A DNA stretch of 64,000 nt, taken from contig OX463785.1 of NCBI GenBank assembly GCA_949825025.1, positions 11,099,971 through 11,163,970 of the forward strand, written 5' to 3'. Position 1 is the first letter of the stretch. Every line of letters begins with the position of its first letter. Position numbers and translations under genes: made by a program. Source of the stretch: Siphlonurus alternatus (lineage: Eukaryota; Arthropoda; Insecta; Ephemeroptera; Siphlonuridae). Below, piece by piece: positions 62,537-64,000 of the stretch. The notes beneath the pieces are model-generated. The model ran no database searches. It saw nothing but the letters and a program-made list of their open reading frames with translations, and was not told the DNA's origin.

Positions 62537-63039
62537 GTATATTATAATGTAAAAATTTTGCTAGCAAGGAACATGGTGTTGGTGTATATCCGATTTTGAA
62601 GCAGCATAAAAGAATAATTATAAAATATATATAATTAGAGTTATTTTTTCATCAACTTCCAAAAAAATTTATTCACAACCTCACGATATCAATTGATTTT
62701 TATGTGCTGATGCGAGGAGCAAATTTTTTATATATTTAAAGAAAGTTATATGAAGAATACTAGATAAGACTACTTATTATAATTAAGTCATTATTCCTCT
62801 TCCTCGTTCAAATTAATTTCTGACGTTTCTAAAGTTATAGAGCAGGCAGGACAAATGGTCATGCTGCCCATATACTGTATGTTTTTTATCTTATTTGAAT
62901 TTTTGTACTCTGCATGATATTTGAGAGCAACATTTGGATAGAACAAGATGTACAAAGGTACATGAATAACATAACGTTCAATTAATAAAAATTGCATTAA
63001 TAAATTGAGCACCCACGCACGTATAGTTCTTTTTTTTTC

Positions 63040-63167
63040 AAGCCTCTAATTCCACGATATAATTTTTCATTACAAGAGAAGTTCATCTTAATACAAACAA
63101 TTGGAATTCACACTTTTTTGTAAGGAAACATTGTACGCAAAATTTTATCGTGTAATATCGACTTAAG
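63040..63167. mobile_element. MITE family 5 upstream of receptor copy B
   Basis: AAGCCTCTAATTCCACGATA and TTTATCGTGTAATATCGACT, with an inner TTTTGTAAGG arm. Confidence 0.55.
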
Positions 63168-63257
63168 ATTATAATTTCACAATGGCGTAGAAATTTAAAA
63201 ATAAATATTTTTAATTTCTGCTTTAACTTTTGTGCTGAAAAAAAAAATGTTACTTAC

Positions 63258-63268
63258 TTGGTCGCGAT
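63258..63268 (-). other. Putative 11-nt leader microexon of odorant receptor copy B
   Basis: ATCGCGACCAA, flanked by CACCTAG and GTAAGTAA, matches the copy A segment with one substitution. Confidence 0.35.
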
Positions 63269-63340
63269 CTAGGTGAGGAATGAATTCAACGATGCGTAAA
63301 GAAGAATATTATTTTCAAGGAAAAATATTTTTAATATTTT

Positions 63341-63378
<38 letters not shown>

Positions 63379-63884
63379 GGTAAGTGTCGTATATTCTTGG
63401 AATTTCTACAAAAATATAATAATATTAATGTACGTATCATGACAAGTTAAAATCGTGTCAGAGAAGAAAATTGTATTGGAATATTAAATATAATGGTATA
63501 TAATATTATATAAATACATGTTAAGTCGATATAGGTAATATGTAAAAACTGCGTGATATGACTAAAATGTGCAGAGAAGTAATATTTTTTATTTAGATAT
63601 GATTAATAAATGTGATCTAATAAATAAAAATAATATTAATAATAAGAAGTATTTTATTTTCTTGCTAAATTTTGTAAACAAAAATTAAATAATAATTTAT
63701 CATGGCATGAAAAGTAAATATCGTGTTACATAAAATGTAATAGTATTATGAAATATTATGTGAAGATTATGCTACTTACATTTTAATATTATAATAACAA
63801 ATAATTGTATGCGTATTATGTATAACTGTATATTATAGTTTTCTTATGGAAATATGAAATAGGCATAATATATAATATATGTAC

Positions 63885-63985
63885 CTGGGAGGTATTAGGA
63901 TCAGCTTAAACACTTATAAGAGATCTTTATTACATATTTTAAAAATAGTTATATTTATATTTCTTTACTTATATTTTCCACATTG
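63885..63985 (-). other. Putative 5' leader exon of odorant receptor copy B
   Basis: Counterpart of the leader exon of copy A, ending ACCTCCCAG before GTACATAT. It carries the same in-frame stop and is therefore untranslated. Homology to copy A continues to about 63985, close to the window edge, so the true start may lie outside. Confidence 0.4.
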
Positions 63986-64000
63986 AATCGCTGTAAATTG

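Larger units (their letters stand above)
49000..64000. repeat. Tandem segmental duplication containing the two odorant receptor genes
   Basis: Copy A (about 49.0-54.74 kb) and copy B (about 55.0 kb to the window end) match through exons, introns, leader region and 3' flank. An example from the 3' flank is AGGAGTGAAATG-TATGGATGG at 49918 and 55834. Shared old insertions, namely a foldback relic in intron 2, a tRNA-type SINE and a MITE in the leader intron, predate the duplication. Unshared ones postdate it. Confidence 0.8.

Overview
The window is a stretch of an insect nuclear genome. It is strongly AT-rich, full of short transposons and microsatellites, and holds only three genes that I can reconstruct, all multi-exon and all on the minus strand. 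The best taxonomic clue is a tandem pair of seven-transmembrane odorant receptors of the insect-specific 7tm_6 family. The species cannot be named from this sequence. A 200-base run of N at 30427-30626 is an assembly gap.

Layout. From 1 to about 39.4 kb there is no convincing gene. The space holds AT-rich DNA with many inverted-repeat elements (MITE-like), two SINE families, a retroposon with 14-bp target-site duplications, five long (GA)n tracts, and a few GC-richer islands that could be coding relics. From 39.46 to 46.37 kb lies a seven-exon gene for a CREG-family secreted glycoprotein. Its second exon encodes the signal peptide plus about 340 residues of Lys/Tyr/Asp/Glu-rich imperfect repeats ahead of an otherwise normal CREG domain. 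A TATA box and an initiator-like site mark its promoter. From 46.4 to 49 kb there are repeats only.

From about 49 kb to the end lies a tandem duplication. Copy A (coding 50292-53141) and copy B (coding 56494-61558) each encode a 396-residue odorant receptor from five coding exons with identical intron phases, preceded by conserved leader exons. The proteins differ at 50 positions by my count, 40 of them in residues 1-189. The homology continues on both sides of the genes, so the two copies act as empty-site and filled-site references for each other. Copy B carries at least five insertions missing from A, including a retroposon placed next to the splice acceptor of its main exon. Copy A carries one insertion missing from B.

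The points most worth following are the CREG gene with its repeat domain, the mosaic divergence of the receptor pair, and two SINE families with different Pol III heads (5S rRNA-like and tRNA-like) that share one central core.
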